Shown here piece after piece: positions 8,365 to 16,321 of a stretch of DNA of 40,823 nt. The stretch spans positions 1-40,823 of the forward strand of contig SCUU01000115.1 of the NCBI GenBank assembly GCA_004297065.1, written 5' to 3'. Below the pieces are notes generated by a model. That model did not search any database. It was not told where the DNA came from and saw only the letters and a program-made list of their open reading frames with translations. The stretch is from Gallionellaceae bacterium. Lineage in GTDB: Bacteria > Pseudomonadota > Gammaproteobacteria > Burkholderiales > Gallionellaceae. Position 1 is the first letter of the stretch. Each line of letters begins with the position of its first letter. A program made the translations under genes and the position numbers.

Positions 8365-9363
8365 ATGAAAGCCCCTATCCGTGTCGCGATCACCGGCGCC
8401 GCCGGGCAGATTGGTTACAGTCTGTTGTTCCGCATCGCCAACGGCGACATGCTCGGGCGCGAGCAGCCCATCATCCTGCAATTGCTCGATGTCACCCCCG
8501 CACAGCAAGCCTTGCGCGGTGTGGCGATGGAACTGGAAGACTGCGCCTTCCCCAACTTGCAGCAAGTCATCATCACCGACGATCCGCGCGTCGCCTTCCG
8601 CGATGCCGAAGTGGTGTTGATGGTCGGCGCCAAACCGCGCAGCAAAGGCATGGAACGCAAAGACCTGCTCGAAGCCAACGGTGCCATCTTCTCCGAGCAG
8701 GGACGCATCCTCAACGAGGTCGCCACACGCCATGTGAAAGTGCTGGTGGTGGGCAACCCCGCCAACACCAACGCCCTCATCGCCATGAAGAACGCGCCCG
8801 ACCTCGACGCGCGCAACTTCAGCGCCATGATGCGCCTCGACCATAACCGCGCCATCACCCAAGTCGCGCTGAAACTGTTCCAGCCTATCCAGGACATCAA
8901 GAAGATGGTGATCTGGGGCAACCATTCCGGCACACAATATCCCGACCTCTCACATGCCGAGATACGCGGTCGCAAGGTGCAGGACATCCTGCTGCAAAAC
9001 GGTTGGGAAGAATGGAGCGAGAAAGAATTCATCCCCACCGTGCAGAAGCGCGGCGCGGCGGTGATCGAAGCGCGCGGGCTATCGAGTGCCGCCAGCGCGG
9101 CCAATGCCGCCATCGCCCATGTGCACGACTGGCTGCTGCATTCGCACCACAACGACTGGGTCACCATGAGCGTACCGTCCGACGGCAGCTACGGCATCCC
9201 CGAAGGCGTACTGTACGGCTTCCCCGTCACCTGCCGCAACGGCCATTACACCATCGTGAAAGACCTGCCCATCAGCGAACTGGGGCGCAAGCACATGCTG
9301 GACAGTTATCAGGAACTGCTCGAGGAACGCGAGCATGTGCGACACATGCTTATTCCTGGTTAG
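8365..9363 (+). CDS. mdh: Malate dehydrogenase (NAD-dependent)
   Basis: Oxidises malate to oxaloacetate with NAD+ in the TCA cycle. The protein is 332 aa, the normal length for the long bacterial MDH group. The Rossmann loop GAAGQIG is at 11-17. The substrate-binding arginines are R92 and R98 in the mobile loop ([13 protein letters not shown]) and R162. The proton relay pair is D159 and H187 (in [12 protein letters not shown]). Arg at the position after AKP marks malate rather than lactate specificity. The start is supported by AGGAGAA 8 nt before the ATG. It is probably transcribed alone or reads into the AmmeMemoRadiSam genes 75 bp downstream. Confidence 0.96.
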   Translation: MKAPIRVAITGAAGQIGYSLLFRIANGDMLGREQPIILQLLDVTPAQQALRGVAMELEDCAFPNLQQVIITDDPRVAFRDAEVVLMVGAKPRSKGMERKDLLEANGAIFSEQGRILNEVATRHVKVLVVGNPANTNALIAMKNAPDLDARNFSAMMRLDHNRAITQVALKLFQPIQDIKKMVIWGNHSGTQYPDLSHAEIRGRKVQDILLQNGWEEWSEKEFIPTVQKRGAAVIEARGLSSAASAANAAIAHVHDWLLHSHHNDWVTMSVPSDGSYGIPEGVLYGFPVTCRNGHYTIVKDLPISELGRKHMLDSYQELLEEREHVRHMLIPG

Positions 9364-9438
9364 CCATGAAGTTCGACTATTTACTTGAACATTTCCGGCA
9401 TGCCACCATATTCTGTGCATGCCCAACGGGAGGTTGCC

Positions 9439-10239
9439 ATGACAGATGTCCGCTCACCCGCAGTAGCCGGAATGTTCTACCCCGCCGACCCTCGGCAGCT
9501 TGCGCATGAGATACGCGATTTCCTCGACAGCGCGCCTCCGCACAAGCTCGCACCGAAAGCGCTCATCGTTCCCCATGCGGGCTACATCTACTCCGGTGCC
9601 ATTGCCGCCACTGCTTATGCCACGCTAACAGACATCGCACCGCACATCCGCCGGGTGATCCTGCTCGGCCCCACCCATCGGGTGGCGGTGCGCGGTTTGG
9701 CTTTGCCGGATGCGGAGGCATTCGATACGCCGCTGGGGAGGGTAATGCTGGATCGGGCCGCAATGCGGAAAATCGCCCATCTGCCGCAAATCACCGTCAG
9801 CGATGCAGTGCATGCGCGGGAACACTCGCTCGAAGTGCAGCTGCCCTTCCTGCAAAGCGTGCTGAACAACTTCACCCTGCTGCCCCTCGCCGTAGGGATG
9901 GCAACTGCCGAAGAAGTCGCCGAAGTGCTGGAAGCGGTATGGGGCGGCGAGGAAACGCTGATCGTCGTCAGCTCCGATTTATCGCACTACCTGCCCTACT
10001 CTGTCGCGCAGCATGTCGATGGCATGACCGCCGGCGCCATCGTCGGATTGCATCAGCCTATCGGGCACGAACAAGCCTGCGGCGGCACACCGATCGGCGG
10101 CTTAATCGTTGCGGCGCGCAAACACCATCTCGAGGCGCACCTGCTCGACCTGCGCAATTCGGGCGATACCGCAGGTCCGCACGACAGCGTGGTGGGCTAT
10201 GCCGCCTTCGCGTTTACCGGGGGAGAAAATCATGAATGA
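9439..10239 (+). CDS. amrB: AmmeMemoRadiSam system protein B (Memo-like)
   Basis: The protein is 266 aa and belongs to the Memo family, related in fold to class III extradiol dioxygenases. Family signatures are RSPAVAGMFYPADPRQL at the N-terminus, VPHAGYIYSG, LLGPTHRV, AREHSLEVQLPFLQ and SSDLSHYLPY, which place the His residues expected to bind metal. The ATG at 9439 follows GGGAGG; the longer frame to 9385 lacks such a site. It is the first of three genes that occur together widely in bacteria and archaea. The 8-nt overlap with the next gene shows coupled translation. The biochemical role is not established, but the conserved link to a radical SAM enzyme suggests a joint pathway. Confidence 0.93.
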   Translation: MTDVRSPAVAGMFYPADPRQLAHEIRDFLDSAPPHKLAPKALIVPHAGYIYSGAIAATAYATLTDIAPHIRRVILLGPTHRVAVRGLALPDAEAFDTPLGRVMLDRAAMRKIAHLPQITVSDAVHAREHSLEVQLPFLQSVLNNFTLLPLAVGMATAEEVAEVLEAVWGGEETLIVVSSDLSHYLPYSVAQHVDGMTAGAIVGLHQPIGHEQACGGTPIGGLIVAARKHHLEAHLLDLRNSGDTAGPHDSVVGYAAFAFTGGENHE

Positions 10240-10783
10240 TCCGGAAAAAGGGCATACGCTGCTCACTCTCGCCCGCTTTGCCATCGCGGATCGCTTCGGC
10301 ATGGCATGCCATCTTTTTCCGGAGGACGCATGGCTGCACGAACCCGGCGCGACCTTCGTTACGCTGACGCTGCACGAGCAGTTGCGCGGCTGCATCGGTT
10401 CACTGGAAGCGTATCGTGCGCTCATCGACGATGTGCGGCATAACGCCATCGCTGCCGCATTTCGCGACCCGCGTTTTCATCCCCTGACGGCTCAAGAGTT
10501 TGCCGGAATAAGGCTGGAGGTTTCGTTGCTTGCCGCGGCGCAAGCACTACGTTTCACCGGCGAACAAGATGCGGTGGCGCAATTGCGTCCCGGCCTGGAC
10601 GGGGTGATTCTGGAGCTCGGTACGCACCGGGGTACGTTCCTGCCGCAAGTGTGGGAACAACTGCCCGATCCGCGCGTGTTCATGGCCCACCTGAAGAACA
10701 AGGCCGGTTTGCCGCAGGATTTCTGGTCGGAAGACATCCGGCTGTCGCGCTACACCGTACAAAAATGGCACGAAGGGGAATGA
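10232..10783 (+). CDS. amrA: AmmeMemoRadiSam system protein A (AMMECR1-like)
   Basis: The protein is 183 aa with one AMMECR1 domain. Signatures are FVTLTLHEQLRGCIGSLEA (the LRGCIG hexamer is the family hallmark), AFRDPRFHPLTAQEF and the FLPQVWEQLPDP segment. The conserved Cys in LRGCIG has been proposed as catalytic. The start at 10232 follows GGGGGAGAAAATC and overlaps the end of the Memo gene by 8 nt. A longer in-frame start at 10109 would lie deep inside the upstream gene. The radical SAM gene begins 1 nt after the stop, so the three genes form a tight operon. Confidence 0.94.
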   Translation: MNDPEKGHTLLTLARFAIADRFGMACHLFPEDAWLHEPGATFVTLTLHEQLRGCIGSLEAYRALIDDVRHNAIAAAFRDPRFHPLTAQEFAGIRLEVSLLAAAQALRFTGEQDAVAQLRPGLDGVILELGTHRGTFLPQVWEQLPDPRVFMAHLKNKAGLPQDFWSEDIRLSRYTVQKWHEGE

Positions 10784-10784
10784 T

Positions 10785-11888
10785 ATGGATGAACCGATCA
10801 GCCTGGCCGAACAGTACCCGGCCAGGTATTGGCACAAACTGGAAGACGGACGCATCCAGTGCGACTTATGCCCGCGCGACTGCAAGCTGAAGGAGGGGCA
10901 ACGCGGCGCGTGTTTCGTGCGCGGCCGCATCAACGACATGATGGTGCTCACCACCTACGGGCGCAGTTCCGGTTTCTGCGTCGATCCCATCGAAAAGAAG
11001 CCGCTCAACCACTTTTATCCCGGCAGCAGCGTCCTGTCGTTCGGCACGGCGGGCTGCAATCTCGCGTGCAAATTTTGCCAGAACTGGGACATCTCCAAAT
11101 CGCGCAGCTTCGACAAGCTCGCCGACCAGGCCACGCCGGAAGCCATCGCGAACGCTGCCGTCGAGCTGGAATGCAAAAGCGTGGCCTTCACCTACAACGA
11201 CCCGGTGATTTTCGCCGAATACGCAATGGACGTGGCCGACGCCTGCCACGCGCGCGGCATCAAAACCGTCGCGGTGACGGCAGGCTATATGCACGACCAG
11301 CCGCGCCGCGATTTCTATGCCAGGATGGATGCGGCCAATGTCGACCTGAAGGCCTTCACCGAAGACTTCTATTTCAAGCTCACCGGCGCCCATCTGCAAC
11401 CGATATTGGACACGCTGGTTTACCTCAAACATGAAACGCAAGTGTGGCTGGAACTCACCACGCTGCTCATCCCGGGCCATAACGATTCGGATGAAGAAGT
11501 GCGCCGCATGAGCGCATGGATTATGCGAGAACTGGGCGGCGACGTACCCATCCACTTCACCGCATTCCACCCGGACTACAAAATGGCCGACGTGCCGCCC
11601 ACACCGCCCGCCACGCTGGAAAGGGCGCGCCATATTGCGCTGGAAACCGGCATTGCCCATGTCTATTGCGGCAACGTGCATGACATCGAGGGCGATACGA
11701 CATTCTGTGCCTCATGCAAGAAACCGCTGATCGTGCGCGACTGGTACGACATCCGCGCCTATCACCTGAAGGGCGACGGTAGCTGCCCGCACTGCGGCAC
11801 GAAACTGGCGGGTTGCTTCGAAAAGTTTAGCGGCCAATTCGGGGCGCACCGCATCCCGGTGCATATCGCCGCCGTCCCGCAGCCGTAA
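10785..11888 (+). CDS. amrS: AmmeMemoRadiSam system radical SAM enzyme
   Basis: The protein is 367 aa and related to pyruvate-formate-lyase-activating enzymes. The radical SAM cluster motif CxxxCxxC is C91-C95-C98 in GTAGCNLACKFCQNWDISK. N-terminal cysteines C26, C29, C33 and C43 (CDLCPRDC...GAC) and two C-terminal CxxC pairs (CASC, CPHC) suggest additional metal sites. The set of motifs matches the AmrS subgroup. GAAGGGGA lies just before the ATG and the gene follows amrA by 1 nt. The substrate is unknown; the fixed gene neighbourhood implies it acts with the Memo-like and AMMECR1-like proteins. Confidence 0.95.
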   Translation: MDEPISLAEQYPARYWHKLEDGRIQCDLCPRDCKLKEGQRGACFVRGRINDMMVLTTYGRSSGFCVDPIEKKPLNHFYPGSSVLSFGTAGCNLACKFCQNWDISKSRSFDKLADQATPEAIANAAVELECKSVAFTYNDPVIFAEYAMDVADACHARGIKTVAVTAGYMHDQPRRDFYARMDAANVDLKAFTEDFYFKLTGAHLQPILDTLVYLKHETQVWLELTTLLIPGHNDSDEEVRRMSAWIMRELGGDVPIHFTAFHPDYKMADVPPTPPATLERARHIALETGIAHVYCGNVHDIEGDTTFCASCKKPLIVRDWYDIRAYHLKGDGSCPHCGTKLAGCFEKFSGQFGAHRIPVHIAAVPQP

Positions 11889-11903
11889 CAGATGACTCGC
11901 GGC

Positions 11904-11936
11904 AAGGCCTAGATATTTTCAAAATATCTAGGCCTT
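11904..11936. repeat. Perfect 16-bp inverted repeat after amrS
   Basis: AAGGCCTAGATATTTT (11904-11919) and its exact complement (11921-11936) are separated by one base, 15 bp after the amrS stop. The hairpin is in the right place for a terminator, but no T-run follows on either strand, so it is not a standard intrinsic terminator. It could be a cruciform-forming site, a repeat remnant or a factor-dependent terminator. Confidence 0.5.
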
Positions 11937-12008
11937 CAGCCAAGTTGTCCGATACGCCGATAACGCGCAGAATCGCGTCCGTCTGAGGCTCAAAACGACA
12001 ATTTTGCG

Positions 12009-13772
12009 ATGCTCTCTGTAACAAATCTCACGAAAACACGTATCACAAAATTTCTCCTTATTTCTGCCGGACTCTGCATTGGCCACTCTGTTTTCGCGCT
12101 CGAAAACGTCGCGCTGCAACTCAACTGGAAGCATCAATTCCAGTTCGCCGGCTACTACGCCTCCACAGACATGCTGCCGCGCAATTTCTCCCCGGACGGT
12201 TTTCTCTCCAACGATCACTCCGTCGACCTGCTCTGGATTTACCGCAGCCTGGCAATCGCCTTGCTATTGCTCGTATCAATCAGTGCGGTCGCGGTTTATA
12301 TCTACCGCAGGTTTAGCCAGAGCCTTAAAGAACTCGAAACAATCAACCGGCGCGAACATGCGCGCAACCAGGCTCTGGAACTGCTGGCTAAAGGCGCATC
12401 CCTGACAGAAATCCTGGATGCCGTGGTAAAAAGCGTAGAGGCAAAAGACGCGCGCGCCTTATGCTCCATCTTGCTGATGGATCCGGACGGCAAGCGCCTG
12501 AATGTCGGCTCCGCCCCCAGCCTGCCGAGTTTTTACAGAACCGCTATCGACGGCCTGGAGATCGGCCCCAACGCGGGCTCCTGCGGCACAACCGCCTATA
12601 GCGGCAAACGCACCATCGTCGAAAACATCCTGACCCATCCCTGTTGGACATCGTATAAAGAGCTTGCGGCAGAAGCCGGTTTGGGATCGTGCTGCTCGGA
12701 GCCGATCCTCTCTGTAACGGGCAAAGTACTGGGCACTTTCGCCGTCTATCACCATGAAGCCTACAAACCTTCGGATGCAGACATTCGACTGATCGAGCGC
12801 TCGGCGCATTTGGCCGGCATCGTGATCGAAAAGATTCAGAATGCGCGGGCACTGCAACAGAGCCACGACCTGCTCGTCAAAATCTCCGCCGAGGTTCCCG
12901 GCATCATTTTCCAATTCCGCATGTACCCGGATGGCCGCTGCTGCTTCCCCTTCATCAGCGAAGCCGTGCGCAAAATGTACGGCCTCGCCCCCGCAGACAT
13001 ACGCGAGGATGCCACGCCCTTTTTCGGCTTTCGCCATCCGGAAGATGCCGGGCGTCTCGCCGCATCCATGCAGGAATCCGTCCGCAACCTTACGCGCTGG
13101 CATATCGAATACCGGCTGATACTTCCGGGCCAAGGCACGCGTTGGCGCCTGGGGGATGCGCACCCCGAAAAGCTCGAAGACGGCAGCATCCTGTGGCACG
13201 GATTCATTACCGACATCACGGATCGCAAAAACGCGGAAGAACGCATACGCCACATGGCGCAGTACGACGCGCTTACCGACCTGCCCAATCGCGCATTATT
13301 CAGCGACCGCTTGCAGCAGGCTCTCGCGGTGGCAAAACGTGAGCAGACGCATCTGGCTCTGCTGTTTATGGATTTCGATAAATTCAAACCGGTCAACGAC
13401 ACGCTGGGTCACGCCATCGGCGATGTGTTGCTGAAGAGAGCGGCGGTACGCATGCAGCGTTGCGTGCGCGAATCCGACACGCTGGCACGCATCGGCGGGG
13501 ACGAATTCGTCGTCCTGCTGCCCGCCATCGAAACGGAACAGGATGCCATCGTCGTCGCGGAAAAAATCCGCGTCGCTCTCGAAAAACCGTTCGATATAGA
13601 CGGCCATGTACTCGCGATCTCAAGCAGCATCGGCATCGCCATGTATCCCGAGCATGGCGGCGATGAAATCGAGCTCTCGAAGAACGCCGACCTGTCCATG
13701 TACTACGCGAAACAGAACGGCAGGAATACGGTGATGGTCTATCACCATGAAATGAAAGTTGTCGGCCAGTAA
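12009..13772 (+). CDS. Diguanylate cyclase (GAF-PAS-GGDEF) with deleted NMT1-type sensor
   Basis: The protein is 587 aa: signal peptide/anchor 11-30, membrane helix about 76-100, GAF about 120-275, PAS/PAC about 285-410, GGDEF about 415-580. The catalytic GGDEF motif is at about 496-500 in ARIGGDEF. An RxxD inhibitory site (RESD) lies five residues before it, so it probably makes c-di-GMP under product control. Right after the signal peptide, residues 34-50 (VALQLNWKHQFQFAGYY) match the opening strand of NMT1/THI5-like substrate-binding domains. Only about 25 more residues follow before the membrane helix, whereas that domain normally needs about 220-300. The sensor was therefore lost by an internal in-frame deletion. 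It ends convergently with the ATP-grasp gene. Confidence 0.85.
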   Translation: MLSVTNLTKTRITKFLLISAGLCIGHSVFALENVALQLNWKHQFQFAGYYASTDMLPRNFSPDGFLSNDHSVDLLWIYRSLAIALLLLVSISAVAVYIYRRFSQSLKELETINRREHARNQALELLAKGASLTEILDAVVKSVEAKDARALCSILLMDPDGKRLNVGSAPSLPSFYRTAIDGLEIGPNAGSCGTTAYSGKRTIVENILTHPCWTSYKELAAEAGLGSCCSEPILSVTGKVLGTFAVYHHEAYKPSDADIRLIERSAHLAGIVIEKIQNARALQQSHDLLVKISAEVPGIIFQFRMYPDGRCCFPFISEAVRKMYGLAPADIREDATPFFGFRHPEDAGRLAASMQESVRNLTRWHIEYRLILPGQGTRWRLGDAHPEKLEDGSILWHGFITDITDRKNAEERIRHMAQYDALTDLPNRALFSDRLQQALAVAKREQTHLALLFMDFDKFKPVNDTLGHAIGDVLLKRAAVRMQRCVRESDTLARIGGDEFVVLLPAIETEQDAIVVAEKIRVALEKPFDIDGHVLAISSSIGIAMYPEHGGDEIELSKNADLSMYYAKQNGRNTVMVYHHEMKVVGQ

Positions 13773-14993
13773 AGCGCGACCGCACTCAGCACTCAGCACT
13801 AATGCAAACCCGCCCCCCGGCGTCCTGAAATTCGTGGTTTGCCCCTGATATAAACGCGCGGCGATCAACTGGATCCCGCCGTCATAAACATAACAACGCA
13901 CGTCGTATTTAAGCGCGGCAGTTTCCCCGTTCACGCTCACCAGCCGCTCTCCCGGCACCGCCAGCTTTTGCGCCACATAGCCGCCGCACAGGATTTCCTC
14001 GAACACGCGTTTGGTAATCTTGTCGCCGCGATAAGCGCCCCTGGCGCCGTAACCGGATAGCGGTTTGAAAAACCACTGTTTGCGCCCCGCCCACCATTGC
14101 TCCGCATCGTCCGCGCCGACCACGCGTGTTTGCGGGATGCCCTGTTGCAATACCGCGATCGTTGCTTCGCCCACCCCCAATGCGCGCAATAAACCCGCGT
14201 CCGTCAAACGCGCCAGATTGCGTTTGTCCGCATAACGCACGTAAGCGGCAGGATGCGGTGTCAGCACGACCTGCTTGCGCTGATATGCGTCGCTCAGCGC
14301 CGGATAGCCTGCCAGGGAAAAATCGGTGAGACGGTTGTAGACAAGGTCAATCTTCCGCTCTCCCAGATACAAACCGTCTGTGCGCCGCTCCAATTCGGCT
14401 GGATCTGCAATGACAGCATGCATACCGGCCTGCTCGAACATCTGCTGCGCCAATAAGAATTCGGGATAGAGATATTGCTCAGCCGGTTGTTCATCCACGA
14501 TGGCAAGCGTATGCAAAGGCGCGTCGCCGCGCTCCAGACGCCATTCCTGGCGGAACATCTCGACGATGTTCTGTTCCAGTTGGTCGTTGGCGGCAGCGCC
14601 GCCGGGAAAAGCCTTCCCCGCCTGGCTCTGCAACAGCAGCGCATTCAGGAAGGCGCCGCCCGCATTGGTGTTGATCTCGATGAGATGTGCGCCGCTTTCG
14701 TTCAGATGGAAATCGTAGCCGAAAAAAACGCCCTTGCACTTTGCGTCGCTCCGTTCCGCAGACCATGCCGGCAAGGCCGCGACCCGTTCGACTGCGGCGA
14801 TGACAGCCTGCATCTGGGCAAGTTGTTCTGCCGCGACGAATACCGCCACATCCGCAAACAGATGCGCGTGGCGCGCGCCGACGCTGCGCCGGAAATTCGA
14901 ACCTCGTTGCCGGAGATTTTTTTCGAGCGCGACACGGTCGATTACAGCGGCAAACACATCTTCATTCAATCGCGTCATCTCATCGTTTGCCAT
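13620..14993 (-). CDS. ATP-grasp-like protein of unknown function, C-terminus runs antisense into the GGDEF gene
   Basis: The protein is 457 aa as read. ATP-grasp features are visible: HLIEINTNAGGAFLN in the first half, FFKPLSGYGARGAYRGDKI as a glycine-rich ATP loop, and a late LKYDVRCYVYDGGIQLIAARLYQGQTT core (residues about 363-389). The family probably ligates a carboxylate to an amine or thiol; the substrate is not known. The recognisable domain ends near residue 395 (TPGGGFA). The last 60 residues are translated from the antisense strand of the convergent diguanylate cyclase gene (153-nt overlap) and look non-native. At the junction, 13782-13800 is a 7-bp tandem repeat (GCACTCA, 2.7 copies), and both other frames stop there at once. 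A frameshift in the repeat probably removed the true stop. It overlaps the upstream chalcone-isomerase-like gene by 14 nt. Confidence 0.7.
   Translation of the reverse strand: MANDEMTRLNEDVFAAVIDRVALEKNLRQRGSNFRRSVGARHAHLFADVAVFVAAEQLAQMQAVIAAVERVAALPAWSAERSDAKCKGVFFGYDFHLNESGAHLIEINTNAGGAFLNALLLQSQAGKAFPGGAAANDQLEQNIVEMFRQEWRLERGDAPLHTLAIVDEQPAEQYLYPEFLLAQQMFEQAGMHAVIADPAELERRTDGLYLGERKIDLVYNRLTDFSLAGYPALSDAYQRKQVVLTPHPAAYVRYADKRNLARLTDAGLLRALGVGEATIAVLQQGIPQTRVVGADDAEQWWAGRKQWFFKPLSGYGARGAYRGDKITKRVFEEILCGGYVAQKLAVPGERLVSVNGETAALKYDVRCYVYDGGIQLIAARLYQGQTTNFRTPGGGFALVLSAECGRALLADNFHFMVIDHHRIPAVLFRVVHGQVGVLRELDFIAAMLGIHGDADAA
13782..13800. repeat. 7-bp tandem repeat at the ATP-grasp C-terminal junction
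   Basis: GCACTCA is repeated 2.7 times at 13782-13800, between the GGDEF stop and the end of the recognisable ATP-grasp domain. In the minus-strand reading, the two alternative frames meet TAG or TGA here. Slippage in this repeat would explain the extended reading frame. Confidence 0.6.
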
Positions 14994-15558
14994 CTGCCAC
15001 GCCCAACAGGCGATCCTTCAAATCTGCTTGCACGGGCCGCTCGCCCAGCCACACCTTCAAAAACAGACGCATGAATCCAGCCTCGATGCGCCCGATCTCC
15101 CTGCCGTTCAAACTCACCCGCGTCCCCGTTGCCGGGTTGTAATCCAGGGCGATCTGGTCGTCTTTATTGATGTCCTTGATGTGGTCGAAAATGGCAGCGA
15201 ATGCCTTCCAGCCCGTTTCCGCTTTTTTCAACTCTTCCGCACTGTGGTTTTCGGCGATCAGCTTATAGGTCGCATCGAGCAACTGCGCACTAGTCACGCC
15301 ATACAGAAAAGTCAAAGTCGCGCGCTTGCTCGCATCCTCCGCCAGCACCTCCGCAACCGTGTGCTTTTTTTCCGGCAAGTACAAAGCGATGACATACACG
15401 TTGAACACGGACACCAGAACGCGGGCGCCCGCCCCGTTCAACACCAAAGACTGATCGCCGGACTGTACTTTTTCCGGCACTTTGATTCCGACCACCTCCA
15501 ATGCATTCGCGCCCCCGCTCAGGAACATCAGCAAAACCAATAAAGAAGCAAAGTTCAT
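14980..15558 (-). CDS. Chalcone-isomerase-like secreted protein (copy 1)
   Basis: The protein is 192 aa with a signal peptide ending about GGANA before LEVVGIKVPEKV. The rest matches the bacterial chalcone-isomerase-like domain (PF16036 type): LVLNGAGARVLVSVFNVYVIALYLPEKK, then ATLTFLYGVTSAQLLDA, and the C-terminal TGTRVSLNGREIGRIEAGFMRLFLKVWLG. In plants, related non-catalytic folds bind fatty acids; bacterial members have no settled function. A ribosome-binding site AAAGGA sits 7 nt before the ATG. It overlaps the ATP-grasp gene by 14 nt. A diverged paralogue lies 188 bp upstream, separated by a MITE-like repeat. Placement after thiolase suggests, without proof, a lipid-related role. Confidence 0.82.
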   Translation of the reverse strand: MNFASLLVLLMFLSGGANALEVVGIKVPEKVQSGDQSLVLNGAGARVLVSVFNVYVIALYLPEKKHTVAEVLAEDASKRATLTFLYGVTSAQLLDATYKLIAENHSAEELKKAETGWKAFAAIFDHIKDINKDDQIALDYNPATGTRVSLNGREIGRIEAGFMRLFLKVWLGERPVQADLKDRLLGVADGKR

Positions 15559-15576
15559 ATTTTTCCTTTCAGGCTA

Positions 15577-15735
15577 GTGTCGCAAACCAGAAATAAGGGG
15601 ACAAATGAAACGGATGGATTTTTTTGTCAGGCGAGGCGCAGACCCGCGGCCGTTGGGGTATGCGGCAAGGGGATGCAACGCGGTATGGCGGAAAAAGACA
15701 CCGTTTAATGTTGCGTTATTTCTGGTTTGCGACAC
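15577..15735. repeat. MITE-like element with perfect 20-bp inverted ends
   Basis: Positions 15577-15596 (GTGTCGCAAACCAGAAATAA) and 15716-15735 are perfect inverted copies 159 bp apart overall. Pairing continues imperfectly inwards (AATGAAACGG against CCGTTTAATG). No gene is encoded and I see no clear target duplication. It lies between the two chalcone-isomerase-like genes and may separate them transcriptionally. Confidence 0.65.
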
Positions 15736-15746
15736 CAAGCTGTTCA

Positions 15747-16310
15747 TCAACCGCCCAACAACTCTTTTTTCAAACTGGCAGTCACCGGTTTACTCCCGAT
15801 CCAAATCGACAGCAGCGCATGATAAAAATCGTCACCGGCAATACGCCCAAGTTCCGCGCCGTTCAAAGCTATACGCGTGCCCGCAGCGGGCAACCAGTCA
15901 AAAGCGATGACATCGCCGCGCTTGACAGTTTTAATGTGACCGAACATCTGCTCGAACGCAGCCATGCGCTCACGCAGCGCTGCCAGTTGCGCTTCGCTGT
16001 GGTTCTTCTCGATCCCCTTGCGGAAACCATTCAGAAAACGCTCCGCGCCCGCCTCGCCCACCAGCACATGCAAAGCGATACGCTTGGGTTTTGCATCGCC
16101 CAATATCGCATCGGCAGTTTTCTGCTTTTCCGCAAGATAAAGCCCGATGACATACATCTTGAAAAATACGATGCTGCGCACACCTGCGCCGTTAAGCGTC
16201 AACGGGGCATTGTCTATCTGCACCTTGTCGTCAAACTTAACGCCTTCCAATTCCAAGGCCAACGCCTGCATCGACGCGCACATCAATAATATTGCGATTA
16301 GTTTTTTCAT
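15747..16310 (-). CDS. Chalcone-isomerase-like secreted protein (copy 2)
   Basis: The protein is 187 aa with signal peptide MKKLIAILLMCASMQALA before LELEGVKF. It shares the family core with copy 1: PLTLNGAGVRSIVFFKMYVIGLYLAEKQKT, the ENHSEAQL/KNHSE segment, HIKTVKRGDVIAFDWLPAAGTRIALNG and FYHALLSIWIGSKPV. Identity to copy 1 is moderate, so the duplication is old. AGAGGGAA precedes the ATG. It starts 11 bp after the thiolase stop, so it is probably co-transcribed with thiolase. Function is unknown; a periplasmic fatty-acid or small-molecule binding role is an inference from fold and neighbours. Confidence 0.82.
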   Translation of the reverse strand: MKKLIAILLMCASMQALALELEGVKFDDKVQIDNAPLTLNGAGVRSIVFFKMYVIGLYLAEKQKTADAILGDAKPKRIALHVLVGEAGAERFLNGFRKGIEKNHSEAQLAALRERMAAFEQMFGHIKTVKRGDVIAFDWLPAAGTRIALNGAELGRIAGDDFYHALLSIWIGSKPVTASLKKELLGG

Positions 16311-16321
16311 TTCATTTCCCT

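Noticed and set aside
11904-11936. Intrinsic terminator after amrS
   Set aside because: The hairpin is perfect but no T-run follows on either strand, so I list it only as an inverted repeat.
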